From: Rhodococcus sp. H36-A4
GTDB taxonomy: Bacteria; Actinomycetota; Actinomycetes; Mycobacteriales; Mycobacteriaceae
NCBI RefSeq assembly: GCF_027158005.1
Contig: NZ_JAPVLQ010000004.1
Location: 449,275-513,274, forward strand
Length of the DNA: 64,000 nt
Direction of reading: 5' to 3'
The position numbers and the translations under genes were made by a program. The notes under the pieces are model-generated. The model worked only from the letters and a program-made list of their open reading frames with translations. It was not told the DNA's origin and made no database searches. Position 1 is the stretch's first letter, and each line of letters starts with the position of its first letter. This document shows positions 28,873 to 37,277 of the stretch, piece by piece.

Positions 28873-28887
28873 ACCTCATTATGAGGT
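28873..28887. promoter_or_regulatory. Predicted MarR operator between exporter and marR
   Basis: ACCTCAT-T-ATGAGGT is a perfect 7-bp inverted repeat around a central base, 40 nt upstream of the exporter start and 27 nt upstream of the marR start. It is well placed to occlude both promoters. Confidence 0.65.
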
Positions 28888-28914
28888 TGTCAGCAATGAA
28901 GCTATGCTTCGGTC

Positions 28915-29340
28915 ATGCTTACGGGAGACAGCCCGACCATCGCCGATTCGTTCATGGCAGTCGCACGGCGAATACGCCACACCCACATGAATGCGCTCGA
29001 GCCGTTCGGTCTCAATCCATCGCAATCTCGGGCCCTTCATGTCCTTGCCCGCGAAGGGCAACCGATGCGTTTACGCGCTCTCGCCGACCGGTTACGCATC
29101 GTGGCACGCTCGGCGACGGACATCGTCGACTCGCTCGAAGCCGCGGCCCTGGTGATCCGTGAACCGGACCCGCAGGACCGACGTGCCGTACTGGTCTCGT
29201 TGACAGACTCCGGGCGCACCCAGCTCGACGCCATCGACTCCGCACGTCGGGCTGTCGCCACCGAACTGTTCGACACGCTCGATGCCGAAGAACGCGAGCA
29301 GTTGGCTCGGATCCTCGACAAGATCACCGCGGCCTGGTGA
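28915..29340 (+). CDS. MarR family transcriptional regulator
   Basis: The 141-aa winged-helix protein has LNPSQSRALHVLAREGQPMRLRALADRLRIVARSATDIVDSLEAAALVIREPDPQDRRAVLVSLTDSGR, i.e. the recognition helix and the DPxDRR wing typical of MarR. It is divergent from the ABC exporter and probably represses it and itself through the palindrome at 28873-28887. The ligand is unknown. Start ATG 28915. Confidence 0.92.
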   Translation: MLTGDSPTIADSFMAVARRIRHTHMNALEPFGLNPSQSRALHVLAREGQPMRLRALADRLRIVARSATDIVDSLEAAALVIREPDPQDRRAVLVSLTDSGRTQLDAIDSARRAVATELFDTLDAEEREQLARILDKITAAW

Positions 29341-29352
29341 GCTCGAGAAAAG

Positions 29353-31416
29353 TCAGAGTCCGCTTTCGCGATCACGCTTCGCCAGCTCGGCGAACATGGC
29401 GTTGTGGGCGGCCAGATCGGCGTCGTGATCGCGTTCGGCGGCACGATCGGAACGCGTCGCGTTGCGAGTGTCACTACGGGACCACTGGATGAGCAGCGAA
29501 AGCATGACCAGGACGAGCGGTATTTCGCCCGTCGCCCAGGCGATGCCGCCGCCCAACTGCTGGTCACCGAGCAGATCTGCGTTCCAGTCGAGGCCGAGGG
29601 AGCGGTAGAACCAGCCGCCCATCACCGTGGCCTCGCTCATCAGCGCCACGCCGAAGAACGCGTGGAACGGCAGAGACCCGAACACCATCGCGAGCTTGGT
29701 GATGGGCTGAATCGGTCTCGGCGAGGGGTCGACTCCGATGACCACCCAGTAGAAAAGGTAGCCGCTGAGGATGAAGTGTGCGTTCATCAACAAGTGAGCT
29801 GTGTGGTTGTCGAGGACGGCGCCGAAGATCCCGCCGAGATACAGCACGTAGAAGCCGCCGACGAACAGCACTGCGGCAACTATCGGTTGGGTGAGGAATC
29901 GGGACACTTTGCTGTGCAGACCGATCAGCAGCCATTCCCGCAACCCAGGAATTCCGTTCTTTCCTGCTGCTGGCAGTGCGCGTAACGCCAGCGTCAGTGC
30001 GCCGCCTAGCGCCAGCAGAACCGGAGCAAGCATCGACAGCGCCATGTGCCCACCCATGTGCACGCTGAACACCGCAGACGAGTACTTGCCGACCCCCGAC
30101 GATGTGGCAACCAACAGGGTCAGGCAGCCGAGCATGAACGCAACAGTGCGGCCCATCGGCCACGCGTCTCCTCGTTTCCGCAGTCGACGGACACCGAGCA
30201 GATACATCACGGCGAGCAGTATCGACGCAGTACCGAAGATCAGATCGAATCGCCAGTCGAACGCCAGACGGGCGAAGGTCGGTGGTCCGTCCAGGTTGTA
30301 ACCCAGCGCCGCCTCGGTGAGCGAAAGATTCGGATCGATATCCGAAGGCGGAGGTGTGCGGCCGAGTCCGACGGCAAGGCCGATCGTCGCAGCGAAGACG
30401 AGCACCTCACCACCCGCGAATCGGATGAGTGCTCCACGAGACTCGGGATCGGCAGCCAGGGCGGGAAGCGACCTACGCCGCTGGATCCACCCGAAGAAGC
30501 CGAGCACGGTCAACGCCGTGATCTTCCCGAGGATCAGCAGACCGTAGGTGGAGTCGAACAGGTTCGAGACCGATACTCGGACCAGCGCGTTGATGACACC
30601 GCTGACGGCCATCACCACGAAACACACGGTGGCGATCGTGGAGAATCTTCGAGTCGCGACATCGGTGTGCGCGCCCTTACGCCGCGCGTGGGTCAGCACT
30701 GCGAAGAGCCCGCCCGCCCAGAGCGTCGCCGCAACGAGATGCAGGATCAGGCTGTTGGTTGCGTAGTCGTGCGATCCACCCGAAGACGAATGGCCGGTGG
30801 CAGCGATCGGCATCAACGTGCCGATCGCAAACACGAGAAGTAGAGGCGTCCACGACCACTTCAGCACGGCCCGCGACGCGATAGCCAGGAGCACCGCGAG
30901 GATCGCCGTCCAGCGCCACGCACTGGCGATCTCGACTTGTTCTAGTGCGACCCACAAGTTGCTCGGTTGGATCGCCGTGGTGAACGGTTGACCCGAGGTA
31001 TCGGACAAGGTCAGCGGGACCAGTACCAGGGCACATGCGGCCCAGACGATCGCTGCCACAGATCCCGTACGGACCGCCCGATAGCCACCGACGTCGAGCA
31101 CCCCGTTCTTCTGGGGCGGAACCAAGAAGGCCGCGAGCAAGAACGACCCGATAGCAATGGATACGGCGACCTCACCGATCGCTCGCACCGCAGGAAGTCC
31201 GTAGACCGTGGCCGGTCCTGGATCCGGAATGCCGAGCAGAACCAACGCGTCCGACGCAGACAGGGTCACTACCAGCGCCGCGACAACGCCGGCTATCGCG
31301 CCCGCGGCAACGAAGACGGACGTCGTCGCCGACCCCGGGACATCTTTGGACCCGGCCACTGCCGCGGCTCCAGCCGTGCTCGCGGTTTCGGTCCGATCCA
31401 CTTCCGGTGCTGCCAT
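29353..31416 (-). CDS. Copper-resistance D / cytochrome c oxidase assembly (CtaG-like) fusion membrane protein
   Basis: The 687-aa polytopic membrane protein has an N-terminal CopD-like half with about eight helices (ATGHSSSGGSHDYATNSLILHLVAATLWAGGLFAVLTHAR) and a C-terminal caa3_CtaG half (SVHMGGHMALSMLAPVLLALGGALTLALR, and HTAHLLMNAHFILSGYLFYWVVIGVDP, rich in His). This two-part form is common in actinobacteria (Rv0102-like) and is tied to copper supply or tolerance. ATG 31416 (MAAPEVDRTETAS) follows TGGAGG closely. It ends 12 nt from the convergent marR stop. Confidence 0.88.
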   Translation of the reverse strand: MAAPEVDRTETASTAGAAAVAGSKDVPGSATTSVFVAAGAIAGVVAALVVTLSASDALVLLGIPDPGPATVYGLPAVRAIGEVAVSIAIGSFLLAAFLVPPQKNGVLDVGGYRAVRTGSVAAIVWAACALVLVPLTLSDTSGQPFTTAIQPSNLWVALEQVEIASAWRWTAILAVLLAIASRAVLKWSWTPLLLVFAIGTLMPIAATGHSSSGGSHDYATNSLILHLVAATLWAGGLFAVLTHARRKGAHTDVATRRFSTIATVCFVVMAVSGVINALVRVSVSNLFDSTYGLLILGKITALTVLGFFGWIQRRRSLPALAADPESRGALIRFAGGEVLVFAATIGLAVGLGRTPPPSDIDPNLSLTEAALGYNLDGPPTFARLAFDWRFDLIFGTASILLAVMYLLGVRRLRKRGDAWPMGRTVAFMLGCLTLLVATSSGVGKYSSAVFSVHMGGHMALSMLAPVLLALGGALTLALRALPAAGKNGIPGLREWLLIGLHSKVSRFLTQPIVAAVLFVGGFYVLYLGGIFGAVLDNHTAHLLMNAHFILSGYLFYWVVIGVDPSPRPIQPITKLAMVFGSLPFHAFFGVALMSEATVMGGWFYRSLGLDWNADLLGDQQLGGGIAWATGEIPLVLVMLSLLIQWSRSDTRNATRSDRAAERDHDADLAAHNAMFAELAKRDRESGL

Positions 31417-31598
31417 GCCCTCCAGAGTAGGAGGTCCGCGCCGCGGCGGGAACGCCAGCGCCCGCAACTGCTACGAGCCGTCGTAGATCATGTGGCCTGC
31501 ACCACGCAATCGAACCCCTCCGTGCGGATCACGGTGCAACACGGAATGTAGACTCATGCACCGTGCTCGGACGGATGCCTTTCCGCTGTCCGCACCAC

Positions 31599-31671
31599 GC
31601 CTCCGTAGCTCAGGGGATAGAGCAATGGCCTTCTAATCCATTGGTCGCAGGTTCGAATCCTGCCGGGGGCA
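31599..31671 (+). tRNA. tRNA-Arg (anticodon TCT)
   Basis: Acceptor GCCTCCG pairs with CGGGGGC (one T-G wobble). The D-arm has TAGCTCAGGGGATAGAGC, the loop CTTCTAA gives TCT, and the T-arm has CAGGTTCGAATCCTG. CCA is not encoded. A TAGACT at about 31547-31552 may be its -10 element. Confidence 0.95.
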
Positions 31672-31733
31672 CTTCCAGCCGAGGAGTGGGCACGTTGGCT
31701 TGTGGTTGACTGAGCTCAACCGAAGGGGCCATA

Positions 31734-32876
31734 GTGCACCAGCTCACCCTCGGCGTCACGTCACGGTCGAGTAAGCCGAACGAACGCCGACTTCCGATCC
31801 ACCCACTCCACCTCGATCGCATCGCCGCCGACCTCCGAGCTCGAATGTATTTCGAAGCTGGGTACGGTGAGCCTTTCGGAATCTCCGACGACCATATCGG
31901 CACTCTCGTTGCCGGCATTCGTACTCGCGAAGAACTCGTCGCCGAATGCGATGTGATTCTGCTCCCGAAGCCACTTGCCGAGGACCTCGAGACGCTGCGA
32001 CACGGTCAAGTTCTGTGGGGGTGGCCGCACTGCGTGCAAGACGAGAAGTTGACGCAGATCGCTATCGATCGCAAGCTCACCCTCATCGCGTTCGAGGCGA
32101 TGAATCATTGGACCTCGGAGGGCTGGTTCAATCTTCACGTCTTCCACAAGAACAATGAGCTCGCCGGATACTGCAGCGTCCTTCATGCGATGCAGCTCGT
32201 CGGGGTGACCGGGGACTACGGCCGCCGACTTCGCGCTGCAGTCATAGGTTTCGGAGCAACTGCTCGCGGCGCTGTCACGGCACTCAACGCGCATGGCATT
32301 CACGATGTGGACGTCCTCACCCAGCGCGGAGTAACCGCTGTCAGCTCACCCATTCATTCCGCACGCATCGTCAACTTCGACTTGGACGGCGACAATCCGC
32401 GCCGCAGCCGCGCCTTGACCGAAACAGGCAGGGTGCCACTGTCCGAGTTCCTTGGCGATCACGACATCATCGTCAACTGCGTACTGCAGGACACCAACGC
32501 GCCGTTGACATTCCTGATGAACGACGACTTACCGTCGATCAATCCGGGAACGCTCGTTGTCGACGTGTCGTGCGACGAGGGAATGGGGTTCGAATGGGCC
32601 CGGCCGACCTCGTTCACCGATCCCATGTTCACCGTCGGCGACAACGTTCGGTACTACGCAGTCGACCACAGTCCGTCCTATCTTTGGGACTCCGCTACAT
32701 GGGAAGTCAGCGAATCGCTTCTCCCCTATCTTCGTATCGTTTTGGACGGGCCTGCGTCGTGGGACAGTGACGAAACGATAAGGAAGGCAATCGAGATTCG
32801 CGAGGGCGTAATTGCCAACCCCAATATCCTTGCGTTCCAACATCGCAGTCCCGAGTACCCACACCCCGCCGTGTAG
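31734..32876 (+). CDS. N5-(carboxyethyl)ornithine synthase-like / alanine dehydrogenase-PNT family enzyme
   Basis: The 380-aa NAD(P)-dependent enzyme has an AlaDH/PNT N-terminal domain (KPNERRLPIHPLHLDRIAADLRARMYFEAGYGEPFGISDDHI), a Rossmann domain with RAAVIGFGATARGAVTALNAHGIHDVDVLTQRG, and VVDVSCDEGMGFEWARPTSFTDPMF, which matches the carboxyethylornithine-synthase group better than alanine dehydrogenase. Known relatives reductively condense pyruvate with ornithine or lysine side-chain amines; the substrate here is inferred. Start GTG 31734 with AAGGGG 6 nt upstream. It is a single-gene unit between tRNA-Arg and a bidirectional terminator. Confidence 0.78.
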   Translation: MHQLTLGVTSRSSKPNERRLPIHPLHLDRIAADLRARMYFEAGYGEPFGISDDHIGTLVAGIRTREELVAECDVILLPKPLAEDLETLRHGQVLWGWPHCVQDEKLTQIAIDRKLTLIAFEAMNHWTSEGWFNLHVFHKNNELAGYCSVLHAMQLVGVTGDYGRRLRAAVIGFGATARGAVTALNAHGIHDVDVLTQRGVTAVSSPIHSARIVNFDLDGDNPRRSRALTETGRVPLSEFLGDHDIIVNCVLQDTNAPLTFLMNDDLPSINPGTLVVDVSCDEGMGFEWARPTSFTDPMFTVGDNVRYYAVDHSPSYLWDSATWEVSESLLPYLRIVLDGPASWDSDETIRKAIEIREGVIANPNILAFQHRSPEYPHPAV

Positions 32877-32945
32877 GCCATTGCCGAAATTTTCCGAGTA
32901 CCGCCGCGCGTGCGGTGTGGTCGTGCGGCCTGGTGGCCTGGTGGC

Positions 32946-32979
32946 CTCCCTACGTGTACTTCAGGTTTCACGTAGGGAG
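32946..32979. terminator. Bidirectional 11-bp hairpin terminator
   Basis: CTCCCTACGTG (32946-32956) and CACGTAGGGAG (32969-32979) pair perfectly around a 12-nt loop between the convergent carboxyethylornithine-synthase-like gene and the desaturase-linked small gene. A short GGTGGCCT repeat precedes it. Confidence 0.7.
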
Positions 32980-32985
32980 CGACCC

Positions 32986-33255
32986 TCAGCGGCTCTCGAA
33001 CTCTCCGTTGATGACGGTGCCGCCCGGTGAATCATCTCGGGCCTTGCGTGCAGCCTCACGCATTTCGACACCGTCGGAGACCCAGTCGCCGATCTCGCGA
33101 GTCACATCGCGCACTGCCCCGGCGATGATGACCGCGATCTTGCCGACGTGCGTGGCTGCGGACTCCGTCAATTCTTGAACTGTGTCCTTGTTGCGCTCGA
33201 ACTTCCCTACCACCTCTGGCCACCCCTGATTCGGTCGAGATTCGACTCCGGTCAC
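32986..33255 (-). CDS. Small protein co-translated with the desaturase
   Basis: The 89-aa protein is of unknown function. It has one moderately hydrophobic central segment (THVGKIAVIIAGAVRDVT) between charged flanks, so it may associate with membrane or form an amphipathic helix. GTG 33255 shares its G with the TAG stop of the desaturase, a clear stop-start overlap, which argues strongly that it is a real, co-translated gene. The much longer upstream frame is antisense-like noise inside the desaturase gene. It could be an accessory or stability factor for the desaturase; no evidence beyond linkage. Confidence 0.65.
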   Translation of the reverse strand: MTGVESRPNQGWPEVVGKFERNKDTVQELTESAATHVGKIAVIIAGAVRDVTREIGDWVSDGVEMREAARKARDDSPGGTVINGEFESR

Positions 33256-34439
33256 TATGCAGCGACCTTCTTGCGCTCGACGATAACACCGACTGTCGGT
33301 TTCGAACCGGTGAGTGAATTGGGCAGAGCGAGCTTGAAAATCTTGCCCCAGACGGACCCGATCTGGTTGAAGAACCCACCGGAGTTGTACGGGAGTCCGT
33401 ACTTTTCGCAGAGCGCTTCGACCTCCGGGGCCAACTCCGGGTATCGGTGCGCAGGTAGATCGGGGAAAAGGTGGTGCTCGATCTGGTGCGACAGATTGCC
33501 GGACATGATGTGGAACAGCGGACTGCCCTCGATGTTCGCGGACCCGAGCATCTGACGGACATACCACTCACCCTGCGACTCGTCGGACGTCTCGTCCTCG
33601 GTGAAGGTCTGTACCCCGGTGGGAAAGTGTCCACAGAAGATGATCGAGTAGGTCCACAGGTTCCGCATCAGGTTCGCCCCGAGGTTGCCCACGACCGTGG
33701 AGGCAAAGAATGGCCCGCTCAGCGCTGGGAAGATGACGTAGTCCTTGAGGACCTGTTTGCCCGCTTTACGCCACATGCCCGCAAGCAAGGGCTTGACGTC
33801 GTGCCACTTGCGCTTGCCCTGGACAACGTTCTCGATCTCCAGATCGTGGAGCATCACGCCCCATTCGAAGAGCAGCATCAGGAAGAACGCATACACCGGG
33901 TTACCGAGATAGTACGGATTCCACTTCTGCCCCTCGTCCATGCGAAGCAGGCTGTATCCGATATCGCGGTCCTTGCCGACGATATTGGTGAAGGTGTGGT
34001 GCATGTAGTTGTGCGAGTGCTTCCACTGATCGGCCGGGCATACCGTGTCCCATTCGAAGACCTGTGAGTTGAACTCCGGCTCACGCATCCAGTCGTACTG
34101 ACCGTGCATGACGTTGTGCCCGATCTCCATGTTGTCGAGAATCTTCGACAGCCCCAGTGCACCGACTCCGGCCAGCCATGCCGGCGGCAGGAACGGTAGA
34201 TACATCAGGGCGCGGCCAGTGATTTCGAGCCCGCGCTGCGCCTTGATGACCTTGTAGATGTACTCCCGGTCCTCGCTACCGAGCTTCGCGACGGTGCGAG
34301 CTCGCATCTCGTCCAGCTCGCGGCCGAGCTCTTGGACTTGTGCGTAGGAGAGCGTTGTGGGCACGGGTTGCTCGTGGGGCGAGTCCGAAGTACTCATGAA
34401 TGGCAACAGGGACAACGATGGTGATGGAATTCCGAACAT
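33255..34439 (-). CDS. Acyl-CoA/fatty acid desaturase, DesA3-like membrane di-iron enzyme
   Basis: The 394-aa integral membrane desaturase, probably a stearoyl-CoA delta-9 type. It has three histidine clusters: HNVMHG (~residues 108-113), HSHNYMHH (~140-147) and HQIEHH (~316-321), plus hydrophobic segments LMYLPFLPPAWLAGVGALGL and GNPVYAFFLMLLFEWGVML. Start ATG 34439 with GGAGAG 7-8 nt upstream; ATG 34397 lacks a site. The electron-supplying reductase gene lies 51 nt upstream, as for Rv3229c/Rv3230c of M. tuberculosis. Confidence 0.92.
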   Translation of the reverse strand: MFGIPSPSLSLLPFMSTSDSPHEQPVPTTLSYAQVQELGRELDEMRARTVAKLGSEDREYIYKVIKAQRGLEITGRALMYLPFLPPAWLAGVGALGLSKILDNMEIGHNVMHGQYDWMREPEFNSQVFEWDTVCPADQWKHSHNYMHHTFTNIVGKDRDIGYSLLRMDEGQKWNPYYLGNPVYAFFLMLLFEWGVMLHDLEIENVVQGKRKWHDVKPLLAGMWRKAGKQVLKDYVIFPALSGPFFASTVVGNLGANLMRNLWTYSIIFCGHFPTGVQTFTEDETSDESQGEWYVRQMLGSANIEGSPLFHIMSGNLSHQIEHHLFPDLPAHRYPELAPEVEALCEKYGLPYNSGGFFNQIGSVWGKIFKLALPNSLTGSKPTVGVIVERKKVAA

Positions 34440-34490
34440 TGAACACTCTCCGTTTCGGATCGATGTGTAGCGGCATGCGCGGTGAACAGC

Positions 34491-35603
34491 TCAGATCTCG
34501 ATGGCGACATCACCGACCGGCACCGAGACGCACAGCTGGATCTTCTTGTCCGGTTCACTGTCCGTCTCACCGGTTTTGATGTTCTGGGTACATCCGGATG
34601 TCTTGACCGAGGTGCAGGTGAAGCAAATCCCCATCCGACATCCGTATGCGGGGGTCAGACCCACCTCTTCGGCCTGCTCGAGCAGTGTCAGACCGGAGTT
34701 GTCACCGACCTTGCCGCTCTCGGTGAAGGACACCTCGCCTCCGACGTCGCCGGTGACCACTGCCAGGGGCGGCGTAAATTCTTCGAGGTGAAGACGGTCT
34801 TCGAGACCCAGGTCGGCATACACGTTTTCGACGCCACGCATCAGTCCGGGCGGACCGCACAGATACGTCTCGGCGTCCGCGTACCAAGGTGCGGCGGATC
34901 GGAGGTGCTCGGCGCCGAAGAAGCCGTGCAGATCGCCGCCCCGCTCCTGACCGGTGTAAGCGAACACGACGCGGATGTTGTCGTGTGCTGCTGCAATGGC
35001 GTCGAGCTCACTCCGATAAGAGACGTCGCTTTCGGTGTACGCGTAGTGCAAGAAGGTGAGGTCGCCGCTGTACCCCTCGTCCAGCAGCGTCCTCAACATC
35101 GCCAGCACGGGGGTGATTCCGCTACCGCCGCTGATGAGAAGCACGCCGGCCGGCCGAGGCCGTGGGAGGTGAAATACCCCGTCGGCCTGGGAAAGACTGA
35201 CAACCAGACCCTCCCGCGCGTTCCGATGCAGGTACTGAGAGACCAGCCCCTCCGGATGCGCCTTCACAGTCAGTTCGATTCGACCGTCATCGCGATACTG
35301 GGAGCAGCTCGGCGAGTAACAGCGCGTGTGGCGGACACCGTCGATGACGACCCCGACCTGCACGAATTGACCTGCTTCGAAACCACGCCACTGCTGCGTC
35401 GGGCGCATCGTCAGGGTCACCGTGTCTCGGGTGGAACGATGCACCGCGGTGATTTCGGCGCGAAGATCGCGAACCGTGGTCATCGGGTCGACCAGTTCCA
35501 GATAGCGATCGAGCGCGTGCGGGGTCGCCATCGCCTCGAACAAGGACAACAGAGAGAAGGTGCTTGGCAGTCGCGGTCTTCGCGACTTCTGGTGAAGTGT
35601 CAT
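34491..35603 (-). CDS. Ferredoxin reductase, electron donor to the desaturase (Rv3230c-like)
   Basis: The 370-aa flavoprotein has an FAD domain (RCYSPSCS for FAD, GGSGITPVLAMLRTLL for NADPH binding, YLCGPPGLMRGV) and a C-terminal [2Fe-2S] ferredoxin domain with CRMGICFTC followed by a distal Cys in QLCVSVP. It moves electrons from NADPH to DesA3-type desaturases. Start ATG 35603 has GGGAGG 4 nt upstream; the longer frame is unsupported. It heads the reductase-desaturase-small protein operon, divergent from a TetR gene. Confidence 0.92.
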   Translation of the reverse strand: MTLHQKSRRPRLPSTFSLLSLFEAMATPHALDRYLELVDPMTTVRDLRAEITAVHRSTRDTVTLTMRPTQQWRGFEAGQFVQVGVVIDGVRHTRCYSPSCSQYRDDGRIELTVKAHPEGLVSQYLHRNAREGLVVSLSQADGVFHLPRPRPAGVLLISGGSGITPVLAMLRTLLDEGYSGDLTFLHYAYTESDVSYRSELDAIAAAHDNIRVVFAYTGQERGGDLHGFFGAEHLRSAAPWYADAETYLCGPPGLMRGVENVYADLGLEDRLHLEEFTPPLAVVTGDVGGEVSFTESGKVGDNSGLTLLEQAEEVGLTPAYGCRMGICFTCTSVKTSGCTQNIKTGETDSEPDKKIQLCVSVPVGDVAIEI

Positions 35604-35697
35604 CTCGCCTCCCGATAGCGGTCGAAACGGCAGAACCATTTCGGTGTACGGCTGTGCACTAGAATCAGTGTGGCAGATCGGCACCCCGAGCTGTCAA

Positions 35698-35739
35698 CGT
35701 CAATGTGACGGCACCAACACAAACAGTCGTAATATGACG
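35698..35739. promoter_or_regulatory. Candidate TetR operators between desaturase operon and tetR
   Basis: CGTCA-ATG-TGACG (35698-35710) is a perfect 5-bp inverted repeat, and CGTAATATGACG (35728-35739) is a related imperfect one, both in the 187-nt divergent promoter region. The shared CGTNA / TNACG half-site suggests two binding sites for one dimeric regulator. Confidence 0.5.
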
Positions 35740-35790
35740 TGGATCACAAGCGCCTGAATAGACGGGCTCAGGACCGGGAGTACTCGCTCA

Positions 35791-36456
35791 GTGGACAGCC
35801 ATAAACTCGAACCCGTGACAGAACCGGGCACCCGAGCCGAACGCAAGGAACGCACCAGGCAGGCGCTCATCTACGGCACTCTCGAACTGCTGAGAGATCG
35901 CTCCTTCGCAAGCGTGAGTCTGCGCGAGGTCGCTCGATCTGCGGGGATCGTTCCTACTGCGTTCTATCGCCACTTCGCATCGATGGACGATTTGGGTGTC
36001 GCCCTGGTAGAGGATTCGATGCGAATGCTGCGACAGATGTTGCGCGACGCGCGGAAGGATCCGAGCGTCAAGAATGCGGCCGAGTCGTTCGCGATCTTGG
36101 TTCGGCAGATGCGTAGCCACGAGGAGCAGTTCCGATTCCTCTCACGCGAACGATACGGCGGCGTCACCGCAGTACGACAAGCTTTCGCGACCGAACTGCG
36201 GATGTTCGTCAGCGAGCTGACCGTCGATCTCGCCCGCATGCCAGGTCTCGCGACTTGGGACGCAACCGACTTGGAGATGGCCGCGGACCTCATCGTCTCC
36301 ACGATGTTGACCGCGACGGTAGGCCTGTTGGAGATCGACCGGCCGGGAAGCCCGAAAGAACAAGAACTGGTGCGCCGCACCGAGCAGCAAGTTCGCCTCA
36401 TCGTGCTCGGCATGGGATCGTGGAATCCGCGACACCGAGCGGAAGGAAACCGATGA
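35791..36456 (+). CDS. TetR family regulator, probable control of the desaturase operon
   Basis: The 221-aa protein has a TetR helix-turn-helix (SVSLREVARSAGIVPTAFYRHFASMDDLG, ~residues 42-70) and a larger ligand-binding domain. Its place, divergent from the desaturase operon, resembles fatty-acid-sensing TetR repressors such as DesT; ligand is inferred to be an acyl-CoA. GTG 35791 has GGGAG about 10 nt upstream; GTG 35815 is also possible. It overlaps the following hydrolase gene by 4 nt (ATGA). Confidence 0.88.
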   Translation: MDSHKLEPVTEPGTRAERKERTRQALIYGTLELLRDRSFASVSLREVARSAGIVPTAFYRHFASMDDLGVALVEDSMRMLRQMLRDARKDPSVKNAAESFAILVRQMRSHEEQFRFLSRERYGGVTAVRQAFATELRMFVSELTVDLARMPGLATWDATDLEMAADLIVSTMLTATVGLLEIDRPGSPKEQELVRRTEQQVRLIVLGMGSWNPRHRAEGNR

Positions 36457-37277
36457 CCATGGAGACCGTCCCGATCGAAGACCTCGTGTTCGACGTTCGG
36501 GTCGAGGGTCCCGACGATGGAACACCGGTCGTCCTGCTGCATGGGTTTCCGCAGACATCGCTCTCTTGGCGAGAGGTAGCGCCTCGCCTGCATACCGCCG
36601 GTATGCGCACACTCGCCCCCGACCAGCGTGGGTACTCCCCTGGAGCGAGGCCATCGGGTGTCGCGGAATACACCTCGGACAAACTTGTCGCCGATGTTCT
36701 CGGGTTGCTCGATGCGTTCGATCTAGAGTCGGCACACATCGTCGGCCACGACTGGGGCGCGGCCGTGTCATGGCAGCTGGCCGCGCGACATCCTGAGCGA
36801 GTACGTTCTCTCACTGCAGTTTCGGTGCCGCACACAGCCGCGTTCGGTCGGGCTCTGCGCGAGGACGAGGATCAGAAGGCGCGCTCGAGCTATATGCAAT
36901 TGCTTCGCGTCGAAGGAAAAGCCGAACAAGTACTCATGGAGCACGACGCCGCTCGATTGCGTGCCATGTTCGGCAGCAGCTGTGCTGTCGACAGCTATGT
37001 CGAGCACCTCAGTGGACCCGGCGCTCTGACTGCAGCCCTCAATTGGTACCGCGCGATGACGAGCGACTTCGGTCGTCTCGAATCCGTCCAGGTCCCTACT
37101 ACTTACGTGTGGAGCAATCAGGATTCTGCGATCGGCCGCGCTGCCGCGGAACGGTGCGCAGAGTTCGTCGACGCCGACTACACCTTCGTCGAACTGGACG
37201 GCATCTCGCACTGGGTACCCGAGGAAGCTCCCGAGCGGCTTGCGGACGAGATCTGCGCACGCGTCTCCTCGAACTAG
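36453..37277 (+). CDS. Alpha/beta hydrolase, epoxide hydrolase type
   Basis: The 274-aa soluble hydrolase has an HGFP oxyanion motif (LLHGFPQTSLSW), the nucleophile elbow GHDWGA with Asp in place of Ser, as in epoxide hydrolases and haloalkane dehalogenases, and a C-terminal His in ISHWVPEE. ATG 36453 overlaps the tetR stop by 4 nt, with GGAAGGA upstream, so it is co-translated. It may act on oxidised acyl products, but this is only inferred from linkage to the desaturase regulator. Confidence 0.85.
   Translation: MTMETVPIEDLVFDVRVEGPDDGTPVVLLHGFPQTSLSWREVAPRLHTAGMRTLAPDQRGYSPGARPSGVAEYTSDKLVADVLGLLDAFDLESAHIVGHDWGAAVSWQLAARHPERVRSLTAVSVPHTAAFGRALREDEDQKARSSYMQLLRVEGKAEQVLMEHDAARLRAMFGSSCAVDSYVEHLSGPGALTAALNWYRAMTSDFGRLESVQVPTTYVWSNQDSAIGRAAAERCAEFVDADYTFVELDGISHWVPEEAPERLADEICARVSSN

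Noticed and set aside
33256..33567. Extended 193-aa version of the small desaturase-linked protein
   Set aside because: The extra N-terminal part is an out-of-frame reading inside the desaturase; the stop-start overlap at 33255 is a better start.
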